From: Burhinus oedicnemus
Taxonomy: Eukaryota > Chordata > Aves > Charadriiformes > Burhinidae
DNA length: 64,000 nt
Direction: 5' to 3'
Assembly: GCA_008921705.1 (NCBI GenBank)
Contig: VFFE01008422.1
Span: 929,292 to 993,291, forward strand
A program made the translations under genes and the position numbers. Every line of letters begins with the position of its first letter. The first letter of the stretch is position 1. Shown here piece after piece: positions 1 through 12,374 of this stretch. Below the pieces are notes generated by a model, which was given only the letters and a program-made list of their open reading frames with translations, had not been told where the DNA came from and did no database searches.

Positions 1-199
1 GCTCCATCTCTGTCTTGTACTGGGGAACCCAGAACTGGGCACAGTACTCCAAGTGTGGCCTCAGCAGTCCTGAACAGAGAAGAAGGATCACCTGCTGACA
101 ACACTCCTCCTCGTGCAGCCCAGGATACTATTAGCCTTCTTTGCCACAAAGGCACAGTGCTGGCCTGTGTTCAACTTGGTGTCCACCAGGACCCCCAAT
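1..199 (-). mobile_element. CR1 LINE fragment, C-terminal RT region, cut by the window edge
   Basis: The minus strand reads as the late reverse-transcriptase part of CR1 ORF2, including the stretch resembling LGVLVDxKLN...[16 protein letters not shown]. The same segment recurs in the longer CR1 copies at 5.5, 23.1 and 42.5 kb. Similarity stops near position 199, just after the GVLVDTKLN part, and unrelated AT-rich sequence follows. The CR1 3' tail is outside the window to the left. Not functional. Confidence 0.85.
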
Positions 200-2119
200 A
201 ATGTAGTTACAAATAGTGTTATTTCATTTAAGCGCCTATCAGATATACAGGTGCATGGAAGTAAATAATTCACATATAAATTTCCTATGGTATCTTAGTC
301 CATGTTGTTTGCAAGCATAGGTAGCAGTCATGTTGACTGGCTGAGGCACTGAATGGTTGACATTCTTTCTACTTGAAATCACCCAGTCTGGCCTCTTGAC
401 AGTGAGCTGAGGATTTACCACTGCAGCAATGAAAGTGTCTACTGAAAACACCCACTCTCTGTTCTGACCAGAGATGAGCCTCAGCTCTGTGAAAGGTTAG
501 ATTCAAACCCAAATCTGGTTCAAATTCCTGTCTTTAAGCTCTAGGGTGTGTCATGTGAATGAACACCGAAACAAACTGTGTTATGGCTTTCTGGTCAGCC
601 ACTGATATCTAGACACTACCTGGTTCCTATGTACATTGCATATCCTATAGGAGAAGCAGCAAATTCCTTATGGTACTATACTAATGTGAAGTGATAGTGG
701 GAGCATTTTCCAGTGGGAGCAGATACTTTGGCTCCTACTGAGGTACTTTGAAGAAGAGGGCTCTGAATGTCCTCTAAAAAGCCTGCAGGTTGTTCCATAC
801 TGTATTTTCGATTTCTGGCAGAACAAAATTCTCTTTTCAATTATCATAGCTCTGCAGAGCTATGTCGTAACAGAAATCAATTTTTGCATATTGAAGGTCT
901 ATTGCTTCTTCAGGGCTGCATCATGCATCTTCCTGGCAACCTTAAGTGATAGCAGGTTTTGAAATTTTCTCCTGTTATGCAAGACATGGGAAATATTTCC
1001 TTCACATTTGATTTAAAAAAAACCCCAAACAACTGTGTGAAGTTTCTTAGAGCTGTGAAAAGCTGAATCTAGAATATGAGGAGAGTCACACATGTATGAG
1101 AATCCACTTCTGTTGTCTATGCAAGGATTTTACCTCCAAATCACATTTATAACCAAAAAAGAGAGGACACTGGAATATTTTTTAAACTTCATATATTTTT
1201 TATATACAGATCCACAGACTTGAAATTTTAAAATTCTACTAGTTGAATAACGCTATGTTCCTATGAAGTGTTAAAACCCATGTGCATACATACAAAACAT
1301 CTGAAGTTTTCTACATCCAGGACTGTATTCATATATTAAGTCTTTAAATATATATATATGTACATACATACATAAGTCTATAAATACCTATGTACATACA
1401 TACCTACCTATATACACATATATAGCTATATATGCTACATTGTCATTTATTCTTCCTGGGCTAAATTGCACCTAAGACTTTAAAGATAGCAACCTATAGA
1501 GCTGTAGAGAACAAGTTATGCCTACATCAATGTCCTATTTACCACAGATGCACTACAGAAGGCACAAGAGAATCTTCCTTCTTACACCTCCTGAGAAAGC
1601 ATCCGTTTGCTTAAGCATGTCTAAACAAAGCTCCCAAATCCCTGGCCTCTTACTAGAACTCCCTCTGATTGATACTACTTCCATTTCTATTTGGGACTTG
1701 GGCCCCTTGTTGCTGTAAGGTTTGTTTTAGAATAAGCATGCTGAGTGGAGCGCAGTGCTGCTTGTAAAAGAAGCCTGGCTTAGTACTGGCTTTTATCTTT
1801 GATCTCAGATGAAGACTTTCAAGTGTCGCTCTGCAGATAGCTGACTGCCCCTTCAGCTCACTTTAAATTTTAAAATTGTCTTATCTGCCACAATGATTTC
1901 TTTGTCTTTTCTTTTCAACAGTCTTTTTACTGAATCCACAAGAGAAGAAAAGCTTGGATGGAGCTGGAAAATGAGGACGTCTTTTCTCTGAGGTAATGTA
2001 CATTTTCACCTTTGTGGGACGCTGCTCCATCCATTCTAGCACATTTTATAATAAAAACTTCCGATGCACTATGTGAAGCCTGCATTTTTTCTGCAGCAGC
2101 AAACTCCTTTGTTGGGTAT
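200..2119. other. Unique AT-leaning sequence, no gene recognised
   Basis: No transposon or conserved reading frame is visible. It contains a TA/TACA-rich simple repeat (1346-1436). A short interval at 1921-1991 is flanked by a usable acceptor (TTTTCAACAG) and donor (GAG/GTAATG), but the open frame ends at a TGA beside the donor, so it is not called as a coding exon. Confidence 0.5.
1346..1436. repeat. TA / TACA-rich simple repeat
   Basis: Interrupted runs of TA, TACA and TACC (for example TATATATATATG followed by TACATACATACAT) over about 90 bases. Typical decayed microsatellite. Confidence 0.8.
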
Positions 2120-2690
2120 TGTTATGGTTTAAGAAATCCACAACAATTTATTGTCGTTTAGACAATTATTCTATCACCCAATGACCCCTCCCCACCCAGG
2201 AAAGGGAATCGGGAAGAAAACAAGGAAACCCGAGGGTTGAAATATTAGCAGATTTAATAGAATAAGACTAGATAATTAACAGTAATGACACTAAAGAACC
2301 AGTATTGATCCCAATACCAATATAAAATATACAAGGTTTATACTCAGCCAATTATACCAGTAGGAAGCTGTGCACTCCCAGCAGTGGACAGCAAATGTCG
2401 GACACTGCAAGCGCTACGGCTTCAGGAGGAAGGGAAGGCCTCAGGGGTCCAGCACTGGGGCAAGAAGTTCTCTGGATTGCCGCCATCAATGGAGAGAGAG
2501 CTTTGCAGCAAACTTTATAATTTATATTGAATGTGACGTTCATGGTATGAAATCATCCTGTTGGCCAGCTTGGGTCAAGTGCCTGGGTCTTGCTCCTTCT
2601 CATCCCTGCACCTGGCTAGCTCGAAAACAGTGAGACCTTGAAACCCACACACTATAGCTGGCTATAAAGTAAATACTTTCACCACTTTAG
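2120..2690 (-). mobile_element. Solo LTR of an endogenous retrovirus, antisense, right edge uncertain
   Basis: Begins TGTTATGGTTTAAG on the plus strand, which is the 3' end of the LTR read on the minus strand. The order of landmarks (pyrimidine-rich U5, a degenerate AATAAA-like element, then a TATA-like AT block beside a TGACGTTCATGG-type motif near 2530) matches a common avian LTR layout, recalled from general knowledge rather than searched. The right end fades between about 2680 and 2725 and I could not find a target-site duplication, so the element may be truncated at its U3 end. No internal retroviral coding sequence flanks it. Confidence 0.65.
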
Positions 2691-2725
2691 GCGCTAGAGT
2701 CTTCTAAAAGTACACTTTTCCCAAG

Positions 2726-3052
2726 CATTAGTGTGGCATATTAAGGCACAGACTCAGTTCAGCAGTGATACTGAGACAAGCTTATTTGCTACAGCAAGGC
2801 TATATATGCCAGAGCTTGTACCCTGTACAGATCCTCCTAGTACTTTTCCACTGTTCAACATTAAGCAATACATGCACCTCGTGTGCAGCTATTCTTCTGC
2901 TACCTGATAATCCAGTGACAACCGCAGATACCGCTGTCTATTGCTCCCATGGTTTGTTCAGTCCTAAGGGAGTCTGGCTTGACGCCCAAGGTCTTTTTAT
3001 GCCTTCAAGACTCACTTTCTCATAGTCGCTCAACTCACTTCCCACACATTAG
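2726..3052 (-). repeat. 6-bp target-site duplication CATTAG around the LTR at 2732-3046
   Basis: CATTAG occurs at 2726-2731 and again at 3047-3052, immediately outside an element that starts TGTGG and ends CCACA. A perfect 6-bp direct repeat at the exact ends is the signature of integrase-mediated insertion; 6 bp is usual for class II (ERVK-type) elements. Confidence 0.85.
2732..3046 (-). mobile_element. Solo LTR, 315 bp, copy 1 of a family also present at 45739
   Basis: TG...CA ends, a perfect 6-bp target duplication and a close second copy at 45739-46058 define this as a complete solo LTR. By hand alignment the two copies differ at about 20 substitutions plus a 6-bp and a 1-bp length difference. 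Sense is the minus strand: a TATATATAGCC-type TATA box lies at about 2799-2808 (complement), and the polyadenylation hexamer position reads AATAAG in this copy. An antisense frame of 86 codons (2765-3025) is open here and its counterpart is also open in copy 2; it has no recognisable product. Only the AT-rich tail of another LTR lies to its left. Confidence 0.88.
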
Positions 3053-5510
3053 AAAAGAAATTAGTCCTGTGTTGCTCAAACCAGGACAGGTATAAAGATC
3101 TCAAGTTGCAGCACAGCACTGATTGGATTTAGTGCCCTGTTCCTGAAAGCATATAATGTGTGTACAACCTTGTTCCTACTCAGCTGTGTTAGCATGGCAC
3201 TGTGCCCAAGCTAATGAGTCTTGCACCTTGAGGAAAAACTATGCTACAGCATCTATCCTGTATTGGCTTTTGAAGCCAATGTAGTTTTCACTCACTCTGT
3301 CATCTATGCTTTGCTCCACAGTGTGATGCAGGCATGAATTACATGATTCTTTTGGTTTTGGAGGCTTCTAGGTAGAACTGTTCTTCTGCTTATTGAGGAG
3401 AAATCAGTAATTTGATATCATAAAAGTGCAGAAACCCTGTTTTTTTATTTCTGCCTGTCTCTCATGCTATTGCAGTAAGATCATAACATGTTGCAATCTC
3501 CTTTCACTCTGCCTTTGTGGTGCCTTAAACGCTGAAGTACTCCAGGGCACATCAGATTCACTCTGGATTTCCCAGCTGAGGTCTTAGACTCAAATGAGGC
3601 AAAATTCTCTATATTTTCAAGTTTATTAGAAACCCAAATCCAAATGATAGATTTGAAGCATGAAACCTTATGAACTAGTCCCAAAAACCAGAGTCTTCCT
3701 GAGTTCATGATAGAACAGTTTTAAATGGACTGCTAGCATATTACAATGTGTAGCATCAATCTTTTCTGATATGCAATGAGTAAACATTTCTAATATTTTC
3801 GTACTAGCACCTTGCCTCGCATCAGGAGATTTAATGGTATATGTCAAATACTAAGAAGACTACAGCAATTCTGTAAGACATATATAAGCATCAGTATTCT
3901 TGCATGAAGAATGGAAAAGGTCAGGACAAAGAAGCTCAGTGTCATGCTCAGGTTTGTACTTAGGCTTGTGGAGCCAAGGAATAGAACAACTCCTGCACCT
4001 GACAGGAAGTCCTCCCATGTTTCTGCCTACTTCAAGTGGATTATTTTACTTTCTCGTCAGGAAAACCATTGGTAGAAATGTATTACTGCAGATATACTGC
4101 TAAGGTCTTATTAAAGCCAATGACATTAGGAGATTTGTAACTAAATAAATGTAAATTTTTCTGTGGATTGCAAGTGTCTCCAAATTGCAAATGATAATGT
4201 GTGCCTTTTGCTTTGTAATACCATTATCTGCCAGTTTCATTGCCTGTGAGAGCTGAAACTTGAAATCAGATCTAAGTTGTTATTTGGGCAAGATTTCCTC
4301 AATGTACACTTTCCTTGCTTTGCAAACTTACTGCTGATAAGCAAGCAGATGTACTGCAGACAGCACTGTAGGGTGAGAGTATGTGTTGTATAATACACTT
4401 GTTTTCTTTCTCCTCATTTTGCTGTTTCTTTTCTCCTCCTCCACCAAGTGTGCTCCCAAGCACTCTTGGAAAGCTGCCAGTCCAGACATATAAACACTTC
4501 TGAAGTTCCTCCCAGCCTTAGATTTCTGATTTCCTTTTCATGGGGTAGTCAAATTAGAAAGGATCTCCAAAGTAATTTCCGTGGAGGATGTCACTGGAGA
4601 AGAGAGGGCAGGGTCAGAAAGAAGAACCCCAGAGATGTGAATGTCCCAATATTAAAAAGCTAAAGCTATTTATACTTTGTGTGACTACTCTGGGTAATAT
4701 AAACTGCACAAGAGACAGAGAACAGTGGTAATTGTTCTTCTAGTACATGTTTACTCCTTCTTTACTATCCCCCTTCTGGGCTTTGATGGGCTTTTACATA
4801 ATGCTTTTCATCTGTTCAATATTATCAGCTACTAGTAAAAGCCATCTACTTAAACACAAGTAATTTAAATTACATGAAAATAAAGGAATTACAAGGTCGG
4901 TTGGGTGTTGGGGTTGTTAATGGGCTGCAATGCTTAAGGGATGTTGAAAGTTTTGCAATTTGCAGCATTCATATACATATACACATATACATTCATGCTG
5001 GTCTGTTAGGTTGCTCCCAAAGGACCAGCTCAGTAGAAAACCACCTTGTTTATATCCATACCCTGAAGGTGACTCCAGACACACCCAAAGCCACACTACA
5101 CAGTAATAGATAAATAGATAATATCTATCCCCTGTGCCTTGGCAAAGCATGTCTAACATTTGTTCTGCAGCAAACTGTCTGCTTTTGGCCCATCTGTGCG
5201 GGGCAGACTGACTTAAGCCACAAATCTACCAGCACCTTGTAGCAAAAGAGTGAGGAGATCTGCAAGCCTACCCTGCCTCCCTCATGGAAGAAGTGCTTGT
5301 GTGGGTGTCAGCTGAACTCAGCAGTCCCTGGGAAGGTGGCCTAAGTTACTGCACTAGAAATGTGAGGATAAAGCCTTTTGGAAAACAATGGTGTGGCAAT
5401 TCAGATTGCTCCCCAGAGCACCTTGTCAAGAGGCAAAACACATGTAAAGGTGATACATGCCTTACCTGTGCCAGGAAAAAAAAAATCTGTTAGTTTGCAG
5501 GAAAAAAAAT
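3053..5510. other. Unique sequence, no gene recognised
   Basis: No repeat family or coding region recognised. A short (ATACAT)-like microsatellite lies near 4969-5003. Open frames here are short, overlap on both strands and show no conserved motif. Confidence 0.5.
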
Positions 5511-6752
5511 CAGAGAATCACAGAATGATAGGGGTTGGAAGGGACCTCTAGAGGTCACCTAGTCCAAATCCACTGCCAAAGCAGGTTCAGTTGGACAGGA
5601 ATGCATCCAGGCAGGTTTTGAGTATCTCCAGAGAAGGAGACTCCACAGCCTCTCTGAGCAGCCTGTTCCAGTGTTCCATCACCCTCAAAATAAAGACATT
5701 TTTCCTCATGTTCAAGTGGAACTTCCTGTGTTCCAGTTTGTGCCCATTGCCCCTTGTCCTGTCACTGGTGGGCACCACTGAAAAGAGTCTGGCACCATCC
5801 TCTTGACACCTGCCCTTCAGATATTTGTAAGCATTGATGAGATCCTCTCTCAGTCTTCTCTTCTCCAGGCTAGCAGACCCAGGTCTCTTAGCCTTTCCTC
5901 ATAAGAGAGGTGCTGCATTCCCTTGATCATCTTTGTAGTCCTCCACTGGACTCTCTCCAGTAGTTCTCCAGTCTTTCTTGAACTGGGGAGCCCAGAGCTG
6001 GACACCGTACTCCAGATGCAGCCTCATCAGGGCAGAATAGAGGGGGAGAATATGGTCCCTTAACCTGCTCGCCACACTCTTTTTAATGCACCCCAGGATA
6101 CCATTTGCCTTGGCCACAAGGGCACATTGCTGGCTCATGGTCAACTTCTTGTCCACCAGGACTCCCAGGTCCCTCTCTGCAGAGCTGCTTTCCAGCAGGT
6201 CAATCCCTAACCTGTACTGATGCATGGGATTATTCCTCCCCAGGTACAGGACCCTACAGTTGCCCTTGTTGAACTTCATTAGGTTTCTCTCCACCCAACT
6301 CTCCAGCCTGTCCAGGTCTTGCTGAATGGCAGCACAGCCTTCTGGTGTGTCAGCCACTCCTCCCAGTTTTGTGTCATCAGCAAACTTGCTGAGGGTACAC
6401 TCTGTCCCCTCATCCAGGTCGTTGATGAGTATGTTGAACAAGCCTGGACGCAGTACTGGGGAACACAGCTAGTTACAGGCCTCCAACTAGACTCTGCACC
6501 ACTGATCACAACGCTCTGAGCTCTGCCATTCAGCCAGTTCTCAATCCACCTCACTGTCCGCTCATCTAATCCACACTTCCTAAGCTTACCTATGAGGATG
6601 TTATGGGAGACTGTGTCAAAAGCCTTGCTGAAGTTGAGGTAGACAATGTCCGCTGCTCTCCCCTCATCCACCGAGCCAGTCCTGCCATCACAGAAGGCAA
6701 TCAGACTGATCAAGCATGATTATCCCTTGGTGAATCCATGTTGACCACTCCC
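5511..6752 (-). mobile_element. CR1 LINE, 5'-truncated, about 1.24 kb
   Basis: The plus strand opens with AGAATCACAGAATGATAG, the reverse complement of the CR1 3' tail, followed by the conserved 3' UTR and then RT sequence read on the minus strand. Similarity ends near 6752, in the RT segment upstream of motif A. This is the usual 5' truncation from incomplete reverse transcription. Its 3' UTR (GGACCTCTAGAGGTCACCTAG type) groups with the copy at 41.9 kb rather than with those at 20.4, 35.3 and 38.5 kb. Confidence 0.93.
5587..6713 (-). pseudogene. CR1 ORF2 reverse transcriptase remnant
   Basis: Minus-strand frames carry RT motif A ([14 protein letters not shown]), a motif B position that reads SCVPQ instead of GVPQG, and motif C (FADDTKLGG) with both catalytic aspartates. 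Downstream come the thumb-like region and the end ...CLDAFLSN with a stop at 5587. Two frames overlap between 6279 and 6441, so at least one frameshift lies between motif B and motif C, and a second break lies near 5900. In an intact element this domain copies CR1 RNA at the nicked target. Here it cannot give a full protein. Confidence 0.88.
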
Positions 6753-9700
6753 ATTAAAATAAAATTTATTTTCCCATTTGCAGGTTTTGTGAGCAAAGAA
6801 GAGGATAACTTAGAGTCCTGCCATCAGGTAGAAGCCGCTATGGGCAGAAAAGACTGTCTCTTGTATTAGTATGTAATCTACAGTTTGGCCTCTAAAGCAA
6901 TAGGCTGAGGGCCGTCTGTCCAGGAAGCTGACTTTCCTGGGTGACATACAGCAACCTCAATGGGCATAGCAGTGCTTTTGACATCATGAGTCTGTCCTCA
7001 GATTTCATTTGCACAGACATGAAGTCCTGTGGGATGTGGCTTTAGAAATGTTTCAATATAGGTCTGGGGTGGTCTTTCCTCAGACATAGGCCTGTGCTGA
7101 ATAGAAGGAGCCATCACCACGTGCACTCAGCACATCCTGATCCAGGAGACAACTTTATCCAAATTATTTTCAGTATAAAGGGAACTTTTGGCTCCTTCTT
7201 ATAGACATATTTGTTGTAGCAGTCTCTCTTGACTGCTATGTGAGCACTTTGGAGATGTCCCTGGACAAGGATGGGTGACTGTTGCTTCAGCAGAAAGTTG
7301 GATTAGGCAAGGATTCAGCTGGCCCTGTTTGTAGCATACAGTGGTGGTTGGGAAATTATAGACAAGAGATTCTCCATGCAAGGGCAGTGCCAAGCCTGCG
7401 CCTGCCTTCTTCACTCTCTGGTTTCATCCAGAAGATACCATGCAAGCCAGCCCCCGGCCCTGAGAAGCCATCTCACATGTAAGTGGCTGCCTGGCTGCCC
7501 AGTTAGTACTGGATAGTGGTCTTCACAGGATAGAGATGGGCAGACACCAGTTGAGACTGAGAGGAGAGTGTGTCATAGGTATGAACTTCAAGCGTTTGAC
7601 CATCAAGTGGATAGGGTGGTCTGAGGCCACCAGGTAAGACCACAGCAGTCTGTGGGACCTATTATCCTTAATTTGAATACTGAAAGAAGGATTTTGTGAC
7701 ACTGGGACAGCAGGGATGGCTCTGAAATGTGTTTCTGTGTGCTTACTGATGCACTGCCTGCTCCAGTTGTGAAACAGCCCTGCACGGGATCTGTGGAGCA
7801 ATGTGCCATTTGTTGCCCCAGATGCTGTCAAAGGATGTAGCTTGGCAAAGTTGGATTGCATCTGCCAAGGATTTTCCAGGTTGTCTAGTCATCCACACTG
7901 CCCAAGGGCATGTCCTGAAGGGTCAGTGTGTTCTATATGCACCTTAATAATTCTCATCGCAGCCTAGTGGGACACTGTTGCCATAGCACACCTAGTGAGT
8001 TCCAGTGCCATGACAATGGGAAAGAGGATTTGGCCTTGAGACGATCAAATGACTGCTGAGACTGCAGTGGCTGCAGAGCGTAGACGCAGCCATAGGAATG
8101 CCAGTGCTAGATAAGGATCATTTGAGCTCTGGCAGCTCCATCTAGCCTTTGGGAAACCAGCCTGAGCTCACTGTGTGGTGTGGAAGAGGGAGCGGGTGAT
8201 TCAGGTACATCTTGGCAGTTCCTGCAGTGCAGTTTTCTTAGAAGTGTTTCTCCTGCTGGTAAAAACATAGCATGACTGGAAATAGGGTTAGATTCTGGCT
8301 CTAAATGCAGAAGTGTGTATTAAAAATGTGTTTTGGAGGTAGGCTGTCTTTATAGCCTAAAATACTAGTAGTTCACCAGAAAATATCTCACCTCCAGCTG
8401 GCAGTGAGTTCCCTGTTGCTTTAGAAGCGTGGTTGCTTGGTTTACCTCTGCCCCCTCGCTGCGTGAACTGGTGGCCTCATCACCTTGTCACATGTCGCAG
8501 TTGTGCAAGTGAATGGTGGTAGCACATCACAGGGCAGCTGCAGGCAGAGAGAGGACCAGGCAACATGCCTGCAATCTTTTTTTCTTTACCCCCTCAGATT
8601 TACAGCTGGTTGGGGTATATTTGTATCTTGGTAATTGGGAAATCTAATTGGATATCATGGAGTCCTAATTAAATGGCTTTTATGGTTATAAGAGATTTTG
8701 AGAATAGTCATCTGTGAAGACTTGGGATCCATGTTCCATTTGCATGTGCAGTTTCTGTGGTGGTGTGAGTAAGTGCTGTAATTGCCTGTAGGAGTCCATA
8801 GTGTCTACCCAACTGAAATAAATTACAAATACTTCCTAGCATTCACTTTTTAAGTCTCTGGTTTTAGAATTAGGGAGACAGCTGACATAAAATACTATAT
8901 TTGAATAGACATGCAAGAACAGAAATCACATTCTGTTCATTTTAGCTGTGTCTTTTTGCCAACTTGTGTAACAGTTGACAGAAAGTTAAAATTTTGCAGC
9001 TGTTTTAACATCTGATTAACCACTACAGAAGTCCTTGGTAAAGACTGAGTACATACCATGGAATGGAATATATGCTAATACTGTTCCGATTAAGCAGCAT
9101 TCACTGCAATGGCCTCTCACTAGCTAAATAATTTCTGAGAGAGATATACTAATTAAGTGTTTTTTCTTTTTATGTATTTCATGATTAAGAGGAATTTGCT
9201 ATATTTACAGCAGTGCAACTAAAGCTATTCAGAACTAACCACACCGATATTTACAGAACACAGAGAGAAATTGCTTATGCTTCTGTCTTCTTCACTACTT
9301 ATTGTGAAGGGTGTGTTTAGTTTCCTTAGAGGTGCTTTCACTCCTGTAATGCATAAAATGATCCCTAAGTTTGTAAAGTGCTTTGAGATCCTCTAGAAAA
9401 TAAATGATTTTATAACTTTAAAATGCCATTGATATTCAGTTCTGTGAGCTATCTGCTGCTGTCTAGAAGCTGATTTGCTTATTTATAATAGTAATAAAAA
9501 GCTATCTGGTTTAGCATTGTATTGCCATATAAAGCTCTTCAATGCAAGACTGTTGCAATCAGCTGGAACACTTAGGCTTAGAAAATCTTTTTGTTATATC
9601 TTATGGCAGCTTATACCCTACCAGCATTACAAGCTTTTTATTCCTTCTTGAACAGAGACCATTTTTTGATTTCTTGTTTGCATTTTCATAGAGGCACGTA

Positions 9701-11662
9701 AAGTATTAATAGTCCATATGTAGCTCAGAGAACTTTATTAAATATTAGCTTTTATACACAGTTTTACTTCCAGTACATCAGGTTTCCATACCACATGGAT
9801 GAGCATATCAAGATGAAAATGTTTTTGTGGTTATCATTTGTGCCTTGGTAAATATGGTATGGACCAATTTCAGTAATTCCTCTTAGAAGCCAAGAGTGGT
9901 ACAAGTGGTAGAAAAGTAGTAACTGAAGACAAAGGCTCTTGACCTCACCAGATGACAGGCAGGATTGTGATAGCTCATGTATTTGGGATCAGGAGACAAA
10001 GCCCAGTTCCTTTCATCATTACAGTTTGTCAGACTCTTGCTATAGGGTTTTCGCACGCATGAAATTTTTTTATGGATCTCATGCTGTTTTGGCAGCTTAA
10101 TTCGATTTAAATGCCTTCTTGTTCCTGATTTCTTCTTTTGCATTTCAAAAGGATTTGATTTAAAATGAAATGGCAGTTTTGCAGAATTGTGGACAAATTT
10201 AATACCTTTTCTTTCTTACTTGTTCTCCATTCCGTGGGATCTTTATTTTGCTTGTGCTCCTTTCCTTGAAATCCCTGTACCCTGGGACACAGGCAGAAGC
10301 TCAGAGGCCAGAAGGCTTGTTCTGCTTTTGTTCCACTCTTGAAAACATAAAGCTATTGCTATCCAGCCTGCTCTTCTCATTGTAGCCATTCCTTTCCTTT
10401 TAACAGACAAGCAATTCAATTGTTCTCTTTTACTCCTTCACTCCAGCCCCATTCACAGAAGAACCTGGCCAGGAGCTTGTATAACTAACATTTCTCTGTA
10501 CTCCTGAGGGATGTCTGAGCTGTTTCTCAAGCCAGTGAAGCTGAGACTGTGTAAGGTTTCTGAGAAAGCACATGTGATTTTGCAAGGAATGTCCTTTTAG
10601 AGGTATTCCTCTGTGGTTGCCAAAGTCTTCACAGATGCTCTTGGCTCTGATCTCTGGGAGGAAACCAGGAGGTCAGAGCAGACACTTTTGAGTCCTGCCC
10701 TCCTTCTTGAAGATGCCTCTGAAAGCTTCATTATCTGTGTACAGTGTAAACTGAGTACAAGTCAGGAGATGAAATGTAATCATTCTACAGTTTGATGTTT
10801 CTCAGTCTGACAGTTCTAACTTCCCAGAGGAGTCTGTAAAACATTGAAAATATTCCTAGCCTAAAGTAAAGAAATATAATTTCCCTCACCCCCTCACTCC
10901 ATATGCAGCTCCTTTCCCTTCGAGTCCCAGAATTCTCAATCAGACTTTTGAAATATGCATGCAGGATATGACAAGGGCTTTATCATGCACAGGTTATCTT
11001 GAGAGCCAGAGGAATAATGACTCCCACTCATGCTGTCCAGAGCAGAGTGTACAGACAGGGTCAAGCACCTCCTGTGTGCCAGTGCACACAGATTCAGCGT
11101 TCCTTCACTGTCATAATTAATCTTTTTTTCCCCCCACTCTTTTATGATAAACAAGTGGTGAAAATGTTTTATTTCAAATAAGGGGTTTGTCTTATCTCAG
11201 TAGAAAATGACCTGAAGGTCAGATCTGCCTATAGGCAGATAATAAATATTAATTTCTATGACCAAATGACATAAAGAGAACCAAGGATTAATTATATCAC
11301 AGATCAGCAAATTGACCTGGGGGGAGCTTTGTAATTTTTTTTTCTTTTCATACTATTCTCAATAGTGATTGTGATTATTTTATCTTGAACACACTTCAAT
11401 GGCTTTTAGAAGACTAACATAATATATTGTGACCAAAAGGAATGAGTTCAACAAACATAATAAATTGAAATGAAATGGAAAAAGGAGTCTAATAAATAGA
11501 GGCTGCTTTCAGCCTGCTGGTGAAGAAAAGGCTGCTCCCTTGACCCCTCTAATCCAAAGTTTTCAGCCCAGAGGTTATGTTTGCCCTCTGTAGTGATCCT
11601 CAGCTGCTGCTTTGGGCTATTAGTCTTACCTTTTACTGTTTGGATATGTTCTTTATTCTTAT
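6753..11662. other. Unique sequence, about 4.9 kb, no gene recognised
   Basis: No CR1 or LTR found. Several short frames near 7.2-7.9 kb overlap on both strands in a locally GC-richer patch and show no domain. A 47-nt interval at 7432-7478 has a strong acceptor and a GTAAGT donor but is too short to support alone. The remainder is AT-leaning with ordinary homopolymer runs. Confidence 0.5.
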
Positions 11663-11667
11663 CAGGT

Positions 11668-12369
11668 TGTCCTGGTTTGAGGTAAAGCAGGACCAGTTTT
11701 GTTCAGTAACTTTGCTTGTTAGCTGGGCCTCTTCTAACTGCTGAAATTAACAGCATGTTGTGCAGGAAAACCGTTCGTTCTCAGAGTGATAAGACCCATG
11801 TTTATGGCTGATGCCAAGGAACGGTATGCAGAGAGGCTCTGGCTTATACTTATTGCTATGGCAACCAAGGACAGCCAACTTTGCTACTTGCCCCGTTGGA
11901 GGGTCAGAAGCGGAAAAGCGTAGAGGGGTCACACCTGCGGGGAGGAGCAGACAAGACAGGTGACCCAAAACTGACCAACAAGGGTATTCCATCCCATCTG
12001 CCTCATGCTCAGTATATAAGCTGAGGGATCAAAGGGTCAGCCTCTTTTTCTTCAATGGCCGGCGTCCTGGGAGGACTCGGTCTCTGCATCTACCTTTGAT
12101 CCTGATCCTGATCCTGACTCCAGATCCGGAATCCAGTTCCTGTCCGTCACTGAGTCCAGTCTGGGACTTCCCCTGAGCCTGCTGGTGACGTGATTGTCAT
12201 CCTGGGAGCTTGATACAGCTTTGTATATTTCATTTCCTACTAAATACTTAAGTCTCTCTTGTTTCTCTCTTTTCTTTCCCCTCTCTTTCCTGTCTCCTGA
12301 GCGGAGCAGGAGAGAGAGAGAGCATCTGTCGTTCCATCGGATTGGGCCAATCTGGCCCAAACCACGACA
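11668..12369 (+). mobile_element. Complete solo LTR, 702 bp, plus strand
   Basis: Starts TGTC and ends GACA, with a perfect 5-bp duplication outside both ends. A clear TATA box (TATATAAG at 12013-12020) sits in GCTCAGTATATAAGCTGAGG, a promoter context typical of avian ERV LTRs. It is followed by a transcribed part containing GATCCTGATCCTGATCCTG repeats, a CT-rich U5 (12245-12300) and a GA run. No gag, pol or env sequence lies beside it, so it is a solo LTR from recombination. A 5-bp duplication suggests an ERVL-like or related lineage, which I infer and have not tested. Reverse-strand frames here are shadows. Confidence 0.92.
12013..12020 (+). promoter_or_regulatory. LTR TATA box
   Basis: TATATAAG in the solo LTR, preceded by GCTCAG and followed by CTGAGG. 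In an active provirus transcription would start roughly 25-30 bases downstream and run rightward. Whether it is used now cannot be told from sequence. Confidence 0.7.
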
Positions 12370-12374
12370 CAGGT

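Larger units (their letters stand above)
11663..12374 (+). repeat. 5-bp target-site duplication CAGGT around the solo LTR
   Basis: CAGGT is found at 11663-11667 and 12370-12374, flanking an element that begins TGTCCTGG and ends CCACGACA. The termini are an imperfect inverted repeat (7 of 8). The exact flanking match fixes both element boundaries. Confidence 0.9.

Noticed and set aside
1921..1991. Exon-like interval on the plus strand with acceptor and GTAATG donor
   Set aside because: The only long frame ends in TGA beside the donor and the peptide has no recognisable motif; at best a non-coding exon.
2120..3046. A full provirus bounded by two LTRs
   Set aside because: The two LTRs are of different families, nearly adjacent, and have no gag, pol or env between them.
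7432..7478. 47-nt interval with strong acceptor and GTAAGT donor
   Set aside because: Too short, two frames open, no partner exon identified.
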